Source: Winogradskyella sp. (GTDB taxonomy: Bacteria; Bacteroidota; Bacteroidia; Flavobacteriales; Flavobacteriaceae). From it: 63,991 nucleotides of DNA. Positions 1 through 9,254 of this stretch are shown here, piece after piece; position 1 is the stretch's first letter, and the number at the start of each line of letters is the position of its first letter. The notes under the pieces were generated by a model. That model had not been told where the DNA came from. It saw nothing but the letters and a program-made list of their open reading frames with translations, and made no database searches. The position numbers and the translations under genes are program-made. The DNA lies in the NCBI GenBank assembly GCA_028383925.1, contig JAOEWO010000012.1, forward strand, positions 1-63,991, in the 5' to 3' direction.

Positions 1-2115
1 GACGAAATAAGTATGGTTAGAGCTGACTTATTAGATGGAATAGATAAGACACTAAGACGTTATAAAAATAGAAGTTTAGTTTTTGGTGGTGTACAGTTAT
101 TAATGATTGGCGATTTACAACAACTATCTCCAGTAATAAAAGAGAACGAATGGCAATTATTAAAATCATTTTATAAAAACGCTTTTTTCTTTAGTAGTGA
201 GGCATACAGTAATTGTAATCCATTAACTATTGAGTTAAAACACATTTATAGGCAAGACAACCCTTTGTTTATAGATATTTTAAACGAAATTCGTAATAAT
301 AGTCTAACTAATGCTTCAGCAAATGAACTAAATAAAAGGTATATTCCAAATTTTGAAGCAAATAAAGATGACGGATATATTTCACTAACTACACATAACA
401 ACAAAGCAGAACAAACTAATAAACACGAATTAGAAAAATTAAAAGATGATACCTTTATTTATAGAGCAAAAATAGAAGGTAATTTTCCAGAGCATTCATT
501 TCCTAATAAGCAAGAACTTATATTAAAAGTGGGTGCACAGGTTATGTTTATTAAAAATGATAGTGAAATAGAGAAACGATATTTTAACGGTAAAATAGGT
601 AAAGTTATTTTACTAGAAAAAGATGAAGTTATTGTTAATTGCCCTGATGATGATTTTAATATAGTTACTAAATTAGAGACATGGGATAATATAAAATATA
701 CTGTTGATAAAGACACTAAAGGAATTGTAGAAGATAAAATAGGCAGTTATTCACAAATACCACTACGTCTAGCATGGTCAATTACTATTCACAAGAGCCA
801 AGGTTTAACTTTTGAAAAAGCTATAATTGACTCAAAAGGTGCTTTTGCTCACGGCCAAACATATGTTGCTTTAAGTCGTTGTAAGTCTTTAGAGGGTTTA
901 GTGTTAAAAAGTAAAATAGAAGCTAATCAGATTATAAGTGATATTAATGTAATTGACTTTAATAAAAATGCAGAAGCGAATCAACCCGATGACTTAATAC
1001 TTAAGCAATCCAGACAAGAATATCAATTAAGTTTGATTTCAGAAATTTTTTGTTTTTATAAGTTCCTATATCCTGTAGGACGACTTCTAGATATTTATTA
1101 CAAAAACAGGGGCAGTATAGAAGGTGTTTTGGAATCTCCTTTAATTTTAATTAAGGAGAGTACAACGAAGTTACTAAAAATTGCTAATGGTTTTAATGCG
1201 CAATTATTAACTTTAATTAATGATGATGATGTACCAGAGGAGAATATAATACTGCAAGAAAGATTTGTCAAGGCAATATCTTATTTTAATGAGCAGACTA
1301 AAAACACTATTGAAACAGTAATCAAGGAAATTAGTTTTTCTACAGATAATAAGGCTATTCAAACAGATTTAGACAAGCAACTTGATGCTTTAGAAGAGTT
1401 GTTAGATACAAAAATTTCTTATTTTAATAACTTAAATAATGGTTTTGCAACTAGTAAGTTTTTAGAGCTTAGGGCTAAATCTATTTTTTTAGGTAAGCAA
1501 AAACCAAAAAAACTAAGGAAATCTGTAATTGATGGTACAACCAATGTGGTCCTTTTTGAATTGTTAAGAGCACTTAGAAATCATATTGCAGAGCGAGAAG
1601 ATTTGGTCCATTTTCAGGTTTTTACTCAAAAATCGTTGTATGCTATGTGCGATATATTGCCTACCTCTACACAAGAATTAAAAGAAGTGCATGGTATGGG
1701 TAAAACCCGAATAGAAAAGTATGGTGCTGAAATTTTAGATGTCATAAAAAGCTACTGTGACGAAAATGACATCGAGACCACAAATGAGATTACTGTTTTT
1801 GATGCTGTTAAACCAAAAAGGAAGATTGGTGACACAAATAAAATCTCTTTAAAATTATTTAAAACAGGAAAATCTATAAGTCAAATAGCCTTAGAACGAG
1901 ATTTAAATATGAATACCATATTTGGTCATTTAGCAAGTTTTATTTCTTCTGGAGAAATAAAAATAACAGACCTAATGTCTAAAACTTATTATTCAGAATT
2001 AAAGAAAATTATACCATCAAAAACCTTTGAAAATCTATCGGACTTAAAAAATCAACTTGATGCTAAATATTCTTATGCTGAAATTAAACTGGTTCTAAAT
2101 GATATTTCTAATTAA
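1..2115 (+). CDS. PIF1-like helicase with HRDC and HTH domains, 5' truncated
   Basis: The frame is open from base 1, reading DEISMVRADLL, which is the Walker B/DEAD-like motif of PIF1/RecD-type superfamily 1 helicases. The Walker A part therefore lies upstream of the window. Next come the helicase III-type motif (LLMIGDLQQLSPV) and the late motif with TIHKSQGLTF and YVALSRCKSLEGL, typical of PIF1. After about residue 330 comes a linker, then an HRDC domain (nucleic-acid binding, near residues 520-590 counted from the first in-window Met) and a C-terminal helix-turn-helix (ISQIALERDLNMNTIFGHL). From the family, it is likely an ATP-dependent 5'-3' DNA helicase. It converges on the acyl-CoA dehydrogenase gene across a shared terminator. 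The missing start is a window effect, not a mutation. Confidence 0.9.
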   Translation, partial: DEISMVRADLLDGIDKTLRRYKNRSLVFGGVQLLMIGDLQQLSPVIKENEWQLLKSFYKNAFFFSSEAYSNCNPLTIELKHIYRQDNPLFIDILNEIRNNSLTNASANELNKRYIPNFEANKDDGYISLTTHNNKAEQTNKHELEKLKDDTFIYRAKIEGNFPEHSFPNKQELILKVGAQVMFIKNDSEIEKRYFNGKIGKVILLEKDEVIVNCPDDDFNIVTKLETWDNIKYTVDKDTKGIVEDKIGSYSQIPLRLAWSITIHKSQGLTFEKAIIDSKGAFAHGQTYVALSRCKSLEGLVLKSKIEANQIISDINVIDFNKNAEANQPDDLILKQSRQEYQLSLISEIFCFYKFLYPVGRLLDIYYKNRGSIEGVLESPLILIKESTTKLLKIANGFNAQLLTLINDDDVPEENIILQERFVKAISYFNEQTKNTIETVIKEISFSTDNKAIQTDLDKQLDALEELLDTKISYFNNLNNGFATSKFLELRAKSIFLGKQKPKKLRKSVIDGTTNVVLFELLRALRNHIAEREDLVHFQVFTQKSLYAMCDILPTSTQELKEVHGMGKTRIEKYGAEILDVIKSYCDENDIETTNEITVFDAVKPKRKIGDTNKISLKLFKTGKSISQIALERDLNMNTIFGHLASFISSGEIKITDLMSKTYYSELKKIIPSKTFENLSDLKNQLDAKYSYAEIKLVLNDISN

Positions 2116-2116
2116 A

Positions 2117-2148
2117 AAAGGCTTCAGAATTTAAATTCTGAAGCCTTT
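2117..2148. terminator. Bidirectional intrinsic terminator
   Basis: A perfect 32-base palindrome (16-bp arms, AAAGGCTTCAGAATTT and its complement) lies between two convergent stop codons. It begins two bases after the helicase stop. Its A/T-rich ends serve as the U-tract in either direction. Confidence 0.85.
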
Positions 2149-2170
2149 CAATATGTAGTAGTTTTAAACT

Positions 2171-3313
2171 TTAGCCTTTTATAACACCTCTAGAAATTAC
2201 AATTTTCTGAATTTCAGAAGTCCCTTCATAAATTTGAGTAATTTTAGCATCACGCATTAAACGCTCAACATGGTATTCTTTAACAAACCCATTTCCGCCA
2301 TGTATCTGTACAGCTTCAACAGTATGCTCCATAGCAACTTTACTCGCATATAACTTAGCCATTGCACTAGACATGTCGTAATTATTACCATTATCTTTGT
2401 CCCAAGCGGCTTTCATTACTAACATTCTTGCAGCCTCAATATCGGTATACATATCTGCTATTTTAAAAGCGATAGCTTGATGATTACAAATTTCGGTACC
2501 AAAAGCTTTACGTTCTTTAGAGTACTTAAGAGCTAATTCGTAAGCGCCAGACGCAATACCTAAAGCTTGTGCAGCTATACCAATACGACCTCCAGAAAGT
2601 GTTTTCATGGCAAATTTAAAACCAAAACCATCTTCACCAATTCTATTTTCTTTAGGAATTTTTACGTCGTTAAATTGCAATGTATGTGTATCACTTCCTC
2701 TAATACCTAGCTTATCTTCTTTAGGTCCAATATCAAAACCTGGCAATCCTTTTTCTACAATAAAAGCATTAATACCCTTATGTCCTTTATCTCTATCAGT
2801 TTGTGCTATTACTAAATAAACATCAGAACGACCGCCATTAGTTATCCAATTTTTTGTGCCGTTTAAAATGTAATGGTCTCCCATATCTATAGCAGTAGTT
2901 TTTTGCGATGTAGCATCACTACCAGCTTCTGGCTCACTTAAACAAAATGCGCCAATATGTTCTCCTGTTGCTAGTTTGGTTAAATATTTTTGCTTTTGTG
3001 CCTCATTACCATAAGATTCAAGTCCGTAACACACTAACGAATTATTTACAGAAACCATTACAGATGCAGAAGCATCTATTTTAGATAATTCTTCCATAAT
3101 TAATACATAAGAAATAGTGTCCATACCACTACCTCCATATTTAGGGTCTACCATAATACCCATAAAACCAAGTTCACCCATTTTACGAACTAATTCATTC
3201 GGAAATGTTTGTGCATTGTCTCGTTCTATTACACCAGGTAACAATTCAGTCTGAGCAAAATCTCTGGCAGCATCTCTAATCATTAAATGCTCTTCTGTTA
3301 AGCTAAAATCCAT
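2171..3313 (-). CDS. Acyl-CoA dehydrogenase
   Basis: FAD-dependent alpha,beta-dehydrogenation of acyl-CoA in fatty-acid or branched-chain amino-acid catabolism. The 380-residue length fits the family. Visible motifs are CLSEPEAGSDA (FAD/substrate signature) and IYEGTSEIQ near the C-terminus, whose glutamate (about residue 363) aligns with the catalytic base of medium/short-chain dehydrogenases. The frame is open for 13 more codons upstream, but I chose the Met of MDFSLTEEH. That matches the family N-terminus, and a -7 box (TATCTTTG, minus strand 3357-3350) lies across the alternative Met. No electron-transfer flavoprotein genes are nearby. Substrate chain length cannot be told from sequence alone. 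Confidence 0.92.
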   Translation of the reverse strand: MDFSLTEEHLMIRDAARDFAQTELLPGVIERDNAQTFPNELVRKMGELGFMGIMVDPKYGGSGMDTISYVLIMEELSKIDASASVMVSVNNSLVCYGLESYGNEAQKQKYLTKLATGEHIGAFCLSEPEAGSDATSQKTTAIDMGDHYILNGTKNWITNGGRSDVYLVIAQTDRDKGHKGINAFIVEKGLPGFDIGPKEDKLGIRGSDTHTLQFNDVKIPKENRIGEDGFGFKFAMKTLSGGRIGIAAQALGIASGAYELALKYSKERKAFGTEICNHQAIAFKIADMYTDIEAARMLVMKAAWDKDNGNNYDMSSAMAKLYASKVAMEHTVEAVQIHGGNGFVKEYHVERLMRDAKITQIYEGTSEIQKIVISRGVIKG

Positions 3314-3349
3314 AAATTTTAAAATTATTGATTTAATAAAAATTTGATG

Positions 3350-3357
3350 CAAAGATA
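3350..3357 (-). promoter_or_regulatory. -7 promoter box for acyl-CoA dehydrogenase
   Basis: TATCTTTG on the minus strand matches the Bacteroidota -7 consensus TAnnTTTG. It lies 36 bases upstream of the chosen start and makes the longer reading frame unlikely to be translated. Confidence 0.55.
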
Positions 3358-3403
3358 ATTCATTATTGCGGTATTTTCAATAACTAATACTATTTTTACT
3401 AAT

Positions 3404-4474
3404 ATGATAAAGTCAAATTATAAGGTAATTGCTTTAATGTCTGGGACATCGTTAGACGGTATAGATCTCATTTATGTCTCTTTTTCGTATGGTGAGTCTT
3501 GGAAATTTAAAATTATAAACTCTGATACGTTCTCATATTCAAGTAAATGGAAACTCATTTTAAGACAATTAGTTAACACAACTATAGCAGATTTAAAAGT
3601 TATAGATATAGATTATTCGCAATACTTATCCTCTGTAATATTTTCATTTATAGACAAATATAACATTAGCGATATAGATTTTATTGCATCACATGGGCAT
3701 ACAGCATTACATCAACCCGAAAATAGATTAACATTACAAATAGGGAATTTACAAGTTTTAGCAGACGCATTACAACAAAAAGTAATCTGCGATTTTAGAG
3801 TACAAGATGTAGCCTATGGTGGTCAAGGTGCTCCATTAGTACCAATAGGTGATCGCTTATTATTTGGTGCTTACGACTATTGCTTAAATTTAGGTGGTTT
3901 TGCAAATATTTCATTTCAAGAACACTATAATAAACGTATAGCTTTTGATATTTGCCCTGTTAATATTGTAATGAATTATTATGTGTCTCAATTAGGTCTA
4001 GAATATGATGATAAAGGACAAATTGCTTCAGAAGGGAATATAAATGAAGATTTATTAAATCATTTAAACGAACTAGATTTTTATAAACTAAATCCGCCAA
4101 AGTCTCTAGGTTTAGAATGGGTAGATAACTTTGTTTTGCCGCTAATAGATACTTTTAAGCTTTCAGTAGCATCCGTTTTAAGAACATTTGTAGAGCATAT
4201 TGCTATTCAGGTTTCTATAGTAGTCTCAAAACCCAATACTACATTGTTAATTACAGGTGGTGGTGTTTATAATACATTTCTTGTATCAAGAATTAAAGCA
4301 CATTCTCAATCAAAGATTATAATACCTTCTAAAGAAATTATTGAATTTAAAGAAGCCTTAATTTTTGGATTATTAGGTGTTTTAAAGGAAAGAGACGAAA
4401 TTAATTGTTTAAGAAGTGTTACTGGTGCGAGTAAAGATCATTCATCAGGTAAAATTTTATTACCTAACTCTTAA
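3404..4474 (+). CDS. anmK: Anhydro-N-acetylmuramic acid kinase
   Basis: Phosphorylates and hydrolyses 1,6-anhydro-MurNAc to MurNAc-6-phosphate during peptidoglycan recycling, in the cytosol. The N-terminus VIALMSGTSLDGIDL is the family signature; further on are SHGHTALHQP, LGGFANIS and the C-terminal VTGASKDHSSG. The length of 356 residues is slightly shorter than the E. coli enzyme and usual for Bacteroidota. It is divergent from the acyl-CoA dehydrogenase gene. MurNAc-6-P would be processed by MurQ, which is not in the window. Confidence 0.93.
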   Translation: MIKSNYKVIALMSGTSLDGIDLIYVSFSYGESWKFKIINSDTFSYSSKWKLILRQLVNTTIADLKVIDIDYSQYLSSVIFSFIDKYNISDIDFIASHGHTALHQPENRLTLQIGNLQVLADALQQKVICDFRVQDVAYGGQGAPLVPIGDRLLFGAYDYCLNLGGFANISFQEHYNKRIAFDICPVNIVMNYYVSQLGLEYDDKGQIASEGNINEDLLNHLNELDFYKLNPPKSLGLEWVDNFVLPLIDTFKLSVASVLRTFVEHIAIQVSIVVSKPNTTLLITGGGVYNTFLVSRIKAHSQSKIIIPSKEIIEFKEALIFGLLGVLKERDEINCLRSVTGASKDHSSGKILLPNS

Positions 4475-4513
4475 AATTAATATTTAATTTACTTTTTAGG
4501 GAATAGAGTTTTT

Positions 4514-4521
4514 TATATTTG
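4514..4521 (+). promoter_or_regulatory. -7 promoter box for the amino-acid dehydrogenase gene
   Basis: TATATTTG, a perfect TAnnTTTG box, ends 24 bases before the TTG start codon at 4546. No clear -33 TTTG is visible at the expected distance, only a T-rich stretch. Confidence 0.55.
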
Positions 4522-4545
4522 TTAGAACAAACTAAACGATAAAAA

Positions 4546-5775
4546 TTGATAAAGGAATTACTTCAGATATACGAAAACAAAGCTCCAGAAATAGTTTTTC
4601 ATTGGAATGATGCAGAGACCGACGCAGAAGGTTGGACAGTTATTAACTCGCTTAGAGGTGGTGCTGCAGGTGGTGGAACACGAATGCGAAAAGGACTTGA
4701 TAAAAACGAAGTGCTTTCTCTTGCTAAAACAATGGAAGTTAAATTTACAGTTTCTGGCCCTGCAATAGGCGGAGCTAAGTCTGGAATTAACTTTGATCCA
4801 CAAGACCCCAGAAAAAAAGGGGTGCTAGAGCGCTGGTACGCAGCAGTATCTCCGCTATTAAAAAGTTACTATGGTACAGGTGGTGACTTAAATGTTGACG
4901 AAATACACGAGGTGATTCCAATTACTGAGCAAAGTGGTGTTTGGCATCCTCAAGAAGGTGTTTTTGAAGGTCATTTTAAACCAACAATAGCAGATAAGAT
5001 TAACAGAATAGGGCAGTTAAGACACGGTGTTATAAAAGTTATAGAAAACGAAAACTACTCACCAAACGTCTCTAGAAAATATACAGTTGCAGATATGATA
5101 ACTGGGTTTGGTGTTGCTGTGGCCGCCAAACATTTTTACACTATTAATGGTGATTCTATAGAAGGAAAACGTGTTATAGTTCAAGGTTTTGGTAATGTCG
5201 GTGCCGCTGCGGCTTTCTATTTTGCTCAAATGGGTGCTAAAGTTGTTGGTATTATTGATAGAGTAGGTGGTTTAATTAATGCAGATGGTTTTTCATTTAA
5301 AGAGATCACTGATTTGTACTTAAATAAGAACGGTAATACTTTAGTAGCCAAAAACCTTATTCCGTTTAATGAAATAAATGAGCAAATTTGGGCTCTACAA
5401 ACGGAAGTTTTTGCACCTTGTGCAGCTTCAAGATTAGTCACTCAAGATCAAATTGATAAGATGATTTCTACAGGTTTAGAGGTTATAACTTGTGGTGCTA
5501 ACGTGCCATTTGCAGACAAAGAAATTTTCTTTGGTTCTATTATGGAGCATACAGATCAAAAAGTAAGTTTAATACCAGACTTTATTTCAAACTGTGGCAT
5601 GGCTAGAGTTTTTGCATATTTTATGGAACGTAAAGTACAAATGACAGACGAAGCTATTTTTAATGACACCTCTAATGTTATTAAAAAAGCATTAGAAGAA
5701 GTACATAAAAATAACACAACAAAGATTGGTATTAGTGAAACCGCATTTGAAATTGCACTCAAACAATTAGTATAA
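4546..5775 (+). CDS. Glu/Leu/Phe/Val family amino-acid dehydrogenase
   Basis: NAD(P)-linked oxidative deamination of an amino acid. The active-site signature GPAIGGAKSGI places the catalytic lysine at residue 78, close to Lys80 of leucine dehydrogenase, and GGGTRMRKG precedes it. The Rossmann motif GFGNVG is near residue 218. At 409 residues it is longer than classical leucine dehydrogenase (about 365) and close to the Bacteroidota family annotated only at superfamily level, so the substrate remains open. Translation apparently starts at TTG: no ATG fits, and a -7 box lies just upstream. It ends 16 bases before nhaD, suggesting co-transcription. Confidence 0.9.
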   Translation: MIKELLQIYENKAPEIVFHWNDAETDAEGWTVINSLRGGAAGGGTRMRKGLDKNEVLSLAKTMEVKFTVSGPAIGGAKSGINFDPQDPRKKGVLERWYAAVSPLLKSYYGTGGDLNVDEIHEVIPITEQSGVWHPQEGVFEGHFKPTIADKINRIGQLRHGVIKVIENENYSPNVSRKYTVADMITGFGVAVAAKHFYTINGDSIEGKRVIVQGFGNVGAAAAFYFAQMGAKVVGIIDRVGGLINADGFSFKEITDLYLNKNGNTLVAKNLIPFNEINEQIWALQTEVFAPCAASRLVTQDQIDKMISTGLEVITCGANVPFADKEIFFGSIMEHTDQKVSLIPDFISNCGMARVFAYFMERKVQMTDEAIFNDTSNVIKKALEEVHKNNTTKIGISETAFEIALKQLV

Positions 5776-5791
5776 ATATCCCCTTAAATAT

Positions 5792-7183
5792 ATGGAAACT
5801 GTTATAATTCTCGTTTTTGTTTTTGGCTACCTAGCCATAACTTTAGAACATAATATTAAAATAGATAAGTTAATACCTGCTTTAGTAATGATGGCTATTA
5901 GTTGGGCATTAATTTCTTTAGGAATCGATGATTTTTCTCAATGGTTTGATTCTGCCAAGCATAGTCTAATGGATAATTTTGGATTGCTTCCGCATGAAGA
6001 AAAAATGCATTTAATGGAAGAAACCCTTTTACATCATTTGGGTAAAACCGCAGAAATATTAGTCTTTCTTCTTGGTGCAATGACTATTGTAGAGATAATA
6101 GATTATTTTGATGGCTTTTCTACGATAAAGAATGCTGTTAATTTTAAAAGCAAAAAGAAAATGTTATGGATGTTTTCTATTTTGGCTTTTATATTATCAG
6201 CAATTATAGATAACTTAACTGCAACTATAGTTTTAATCTCAATACTTCAAAAAATAGTTAAAGAAAGAGAGGTTAGAATTTGGTATGCAGGTTTAATTAT
6301 TATCGCTGCAAACGCAGGTGGTGCATGGTCACCAATTGGTGATGTTACTACAACAATGTTATGGATTGGCGATAAGGTATCTACAGGTAAGTTGTTTGCA
6401 TATTTATTTATACCATCACTAATTTGCATGGTGATACCAACCTTTATTGCATCATTATTAAAACCTTTTAAAGGTGATTTAGAATTACAAGAACCAGATA
6501 ATAAACCTAAAAACAAGTTTAGTTCTACTATGCTATTTTTAGGATTAGGCGCTATTATTTTTGTGCCAATATTTAAAGTTATTACGCACTTACCTCCGTA
6601 TGTTGGTATGATGCTTTCTTTAGGTATAGTAGCCATTTTTGCTGAGATTTATAGCAATTCAAAATTTGCTATTTCAAGTTCAGCATCCGAGGAGCACGAT
6701 GCCCATTCTAACCATAGCCCAGTGCATCATTCATTATCTAAAATAGAATTGCCAAGTATCCTTTTCTTTTTAGGTATTTTAATGGCCGTTGCTGCTTTAG
6801 AATCTTTAGGTATTCTTTACGGTTTTGCAGGCTCGTTACAAGAATATACACCAATGTTAGGAACGGAGTATCATGATGAAGGAGTTTCAGATTTAGTGGT
6901 ATTACTTTTAGGTGTAGGATCAGCAGTTATAGATAATGTACCTTTAGTTGCAGCAAGTTTGGGTATGTTTTCAGAGCCATTAGATAACGAGTTATGGCAC
7001 TTTATTGCTTATTCTGCAGGTACAGGTGGTAGTATGTTAATTATTGGTTCTGCAGCTGGTGTTGTAGCTATGGGTATGGAAAAAATAGACTTTTTCTGGT
7101 ACTTTAAAAAGATTTCATGGTTGGCTTTAGTCGGTTTTATTGCTGGTGCAGCAGCCTTTATGGTAACCAGGTCAATATTCTAA
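5792..7183 (+). CDS. nhaD: NhaD-type Na+/H+ antiporter
   Basis: Inner-membrane sodium/proton antiporter of the NhaD family within the ion-transporter superfamily. The sequence has about a dozen hydrophobic segments and the conserved stretches IIDNLTATIVL, NAGGAWSPIGDVTTTMLW and SAVIDNVPLVAAS, the paired Asp-Asn motifs of this superfamily. A histidine-rich cytoplasmic or periplasmic loop (HDAHSNHSPVHH) sits near residues 305-316. The length of 463 residues is normal. It fits a marine or halotolerant lifestyle with sodium cycling. The exbB-like gene follows after 63 bases. Confidence 0.92.
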   Translation: METVIILVFVFGYLAITLEHNIKIDKLIPALVMMAISWALISLGIDDFSQWFDSAKHSLMDNFGLLPHEEKMHLMEETLLHHLGKTAEILVFLLGAMTIVEIIDYFDGFSTIKNAVNFKSKKKMLWMFSILAFILSAIIDNLTATIVLISILQKIVKEREVRIWYAGLIIIAANAGGAWSPIGDVTTTMLWIGDKVSTGKLFAYLFIPSLICMVIPTFIASLLKPFKGDLELQEPDNKPKNKFSSTMLFLGLGAIIFVPIFKVITHLPPYVGMMLSLGIVAIFAEIYSNSKFAISSSASEEHDAHSNHSPVHHSLSKIELPSILFFLGILMAVAALESLGILYGFAGSLQEYTPMLGTEYHDEGVSDLVVLLLGVGSAVIDNVPLVAASLGMFSEPLDNELWHFIAYSAGTGGSMLIIGSAAGVVAMGMEKIDFFWYFKKISWLALVGFIAGAAAFMVTRSIF

Positions 7184-7246
7184 TATACTTTAGTAAAAAA
7201 CTAAGCGTTATAAATTACAAGAACTCTAAAATTAAAAACTTATAGT

Positions 7247-7942
7247 ATGATGTTACCGCGTAATATTCAAGATGGATTAGAAGTTGTAACCGAAGGCGAA
7301 TCGGTTGAGAAAACATTATCTATCATAGAATTAATATCTAGTGGAGGAACCTCTGGCCAGGTCATAATACTTATACTATTCTTATTATTAATAGTAGCAA
7401 CTTATATTTATTTTGAACGCATTTTTGCTATAAAAGCGGCATCAAAAGTCGATTCAAATTTTATGAATCAAATTAAAGACCATGTCAGTAACGGTAAAAT
7501 TGATTCTGCACAAATGTTATGTGCCCAGCAAAACTCACCTGTATCTAGGTTAATTGCTAAGGGTATTACCAGAATTGGTAAACCTTTAGAAGACATAAAT
7601 ACAGCTATTGAGAATGCAGGTAAACTAGAAGTTTATAGCTTAGAAAAAAATGTGAGTGTTTTAGCCACAATCTCTGGTGTTGCACCAATGATTGGTTTTT
7701 TAGGAACTGTAGTAGGTATGATTCTTTCTATTTTCGAATTAGCAAACGCAGGTGGTACTATACAAATGGATGTATTAGCGAGTGGTTTATATACCGCAAT
7801 GACAACAACAGTAGGTGGCTTAATAGTGGGTATTGTAGCTTACATTGCTTATAATCATATTGTTGTAAAAACAGATAAAGTTGTTTACCAAATGGAAGCC
7901 AACTCTGTAGAATTTTTAGATCATTTAAACGAACCTATCTAA
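7247..7942 (+). CDS. exbB: MotA/TolQ/ExbB proton channel protein
   Basis: Inner-membrane proton-channel subunit that, with ExbD, energises a TonB/TolA-type periplasm-spanning protein. One transmembrane segment lies near residues 40-58, followed by a cytoplasmic domain and two more segments. The second includes the family signature VAPMIGFLGTVVGMI, followed by GLYTAMTTTVGGLIVGI. The length of 231 residues is typical. Two adjacent Met codons could start it. The ExbD gene begins one base after the stop, so the two are surely co-expressed. Confidence 0.92.
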   Translation: MMLPRNIQDGLEVVTEGESVEKTLSIIELISSGGTSGQVIILILFLLLIVATYIYFERIFAIKAASKVDSNFMNQIKDHVSNGKIDSAQMLCAQQNSPVSRLIAKGITRIGKPLEDINTAIENAGKLEVYSLEKNVSVLATISGVAPMIGFLGTVVGMILSIFELANAGGTIQMDVLASGLYTAMTTTVGGLIVGIVAYIAYNHIVVKTDKVVYQMEANSVEFLDHLNEPI

Positions 7943-7943
7943 G

Positions 7944-8336
7944 ATGAATATTAGAGGAAGAAATAAAGTAACACCAGAATTTAATTTTGCGTCTATGACC
8001 GATATTGTATTCTTGTTATTAATCTTTTTTATGATTGCTTCTACCTTGGTTAGCACAAATGCTATTGATATTGTTTTGCCCAAGGCTAGTGGGAAAACTG
8101 AAAATAAAAAATCAACTGCGGTAAGTATCAAAAAAGATCTAACTTATTATATAGATCAAAAGCGTGTTGGCGAAAGTGTACTCGAGACGCAATTAATTTC
8201 TATAATGGCCAATCAAGATGCTCCAACTATAGTTTTAAGGGCAGAAAAATCTGTACCTGTTGAAAACGTAGTAAAGGTTATTGATATCGCTAACCGAAAT
8301 AAATTTAAGGTAATACTCGCTGTACAGCCTAATTAG
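7944..8336 (+). CDS. exbD: ExbD/TolR family biopolymer transport protein
   Basis: Partner of the ExbB-like channel. A single N-terminal transmembrane helix (residues 17-36) contains the essential aspartate in SMTDIVFLLLIFFMIAST. The rest is a periplasmic ExbD fold ending AVQPN. The 130-residue length is usual for Bacteroidota. Together with its neighbours it forms one ExbB-ExbD-TonB module. Whether it serves outer-membrane import or Tol-Pal-like envelope maintenance cannot be decided here. Confidence 0.92.
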   Translation: MNIRGRNKVTPEFNFASMTDIVFLLLIFFMIASTLVSTNAIDIVLPKASGKTENKKSTAVSIKKDLTYYIDQKRVGESVLETQLISIMANQDAPTIVLRAEKSVPVENVVKVIDIANRNKFKVILAVQPN

Positions 8337-8378
8337 GCGGTATTATTTTTGACTCTATACTAATCAAAGTATTATAAA

Positions 8379-9251
8379 TTGAAATATTTAGACACTAAAC
8401 ACGAACGTAATTCGGCCAGTATCACTGCTCTTATAGCACTGATACTACTTTTGTTGTTGTTTGTTAGTGGGCTTCAATACATGGATCCTCCGCCAGAATA
8501 TGGTGTGGCTGTAAACTTTGGTACAACAGATTTAGGAAGTGGCAATAAACCTCTTAGCGAACCAAGAAAAGCTATAGAAGAACCTGTTGAAGAACCAGAA
8601 ACTGAAACGTCTGAAGTTTTACCAACACCTACAGAAGCAAGTACAAAAGCAGAAGATATAATTACACAAGATAACGCTGAGACTATTGCTATAAAGAAAC
8701 AAAAAGAAGCAGAAGCTAAAGCCAAAGCTGCGGAAGCTAAAGCAAAAGCTGAAGCCGAACGTATCGTAAAAGAACAAAAAGAAGCCGAAGAAAAAAAACG
8801 TGCTGAAGAAGCTGAGAAAAAAAGAAAGTTAGACAACCTTATTGGTGGTGTAAAAAATGCAGAAGGTAACACAGATGGAGGTGAAGGGCCAGATAAACAA
8901 GGTGGTAATAAGGGACAATTAGATGGGGATCCTTATGCGCCAAGTTATTTTGGTGGTTCAGGACCAGGGAAAGGTGGTGTTGGTTTTGGGCTTGGTGGAA
9001 GAGGAAAACCATCACGACAAATCTTTAAGCAAGACTGTAATGAATACGGACTGGTTGTTGTAAAAATTGAAGTTAATAGAGCTGGGAAAGTTGTAAGCGC
9101 AGAGCCTGGCATTAGAGGCACTACAAATACGCATCCTTGTTTGTTAGGACCAGCAAAAAAAATAGCTATGTCTCATAAATGGCCTGCAGATAGTGATGCA
9201 CCAGCGAGACAAATTGGTTTTGTTAGTATTAATTTTAATGTTGGTCAATAA
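8379..9251 (+). CDS. TonB/TolA-like energy transducer
   Basis: Periplasm-spanning transducer. It has one N-terminal membrane helix (about residues 14-31), then an acidic stretch and a long charged Ala/Glu/Lys helix (about residues 100-160, rich in EAKAKAEAE units) as in TolA. A glycine-rich hinge follows, then a C-terminal domain with two cysteines (QDCNEYG and HPCLLG) that could form a disulfide. The start appears to be TTG. A TATTTTTG box at 8344-8351 suggests an internal promoter in addition to read-through from exbBD. The helical rod is more TolA-like than TonB-like, but the name TonB is commonly applied to such proteins in this phylum. Confidence 0.82.
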   Translation: MKYLDTKHERNSASITALIALILLLLLFVSGLQYMDPPPEYGVAVNFGTTDLGSGNKPLSEPRKAIEEPVEEPETETSEVLPTPTEASTKAEDIITQDNAETIAIKKQKEAEAKAKAAEAKAKAEAERIVKEQKEAEEKKRAEEAEKKRKLDNLIGGVKNAEGNTDGGEGPDKQGGNKGQLDGDPYAPSYFGGSGPGKGGVGFGLGGRGKPSRQIFKQDCNEYGLVVVKIEVNRAGKVVSAEPGIRGTTNTHPCLLGPAKKIAMSHKWPADSDAPARQIGFVSINFNVGQ

Positions 9252-9254
9252 CCT

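Noticed and set aside
8693..8850. Possible tandem DNA repeat
   Set aside because: The repetition arises from coding of the EAKAKAEAE helix and varies at synonymous positions, so it is a protein-level feature.
8474..8872. A 132-codon minus-strand frame opposite the TonB-like gene
   Set aside because: It is the antisense shadow of the repetitive Ala/Glu/Lys rod; its Ser/Ala/Phe-rich composition mirrors that repeat.
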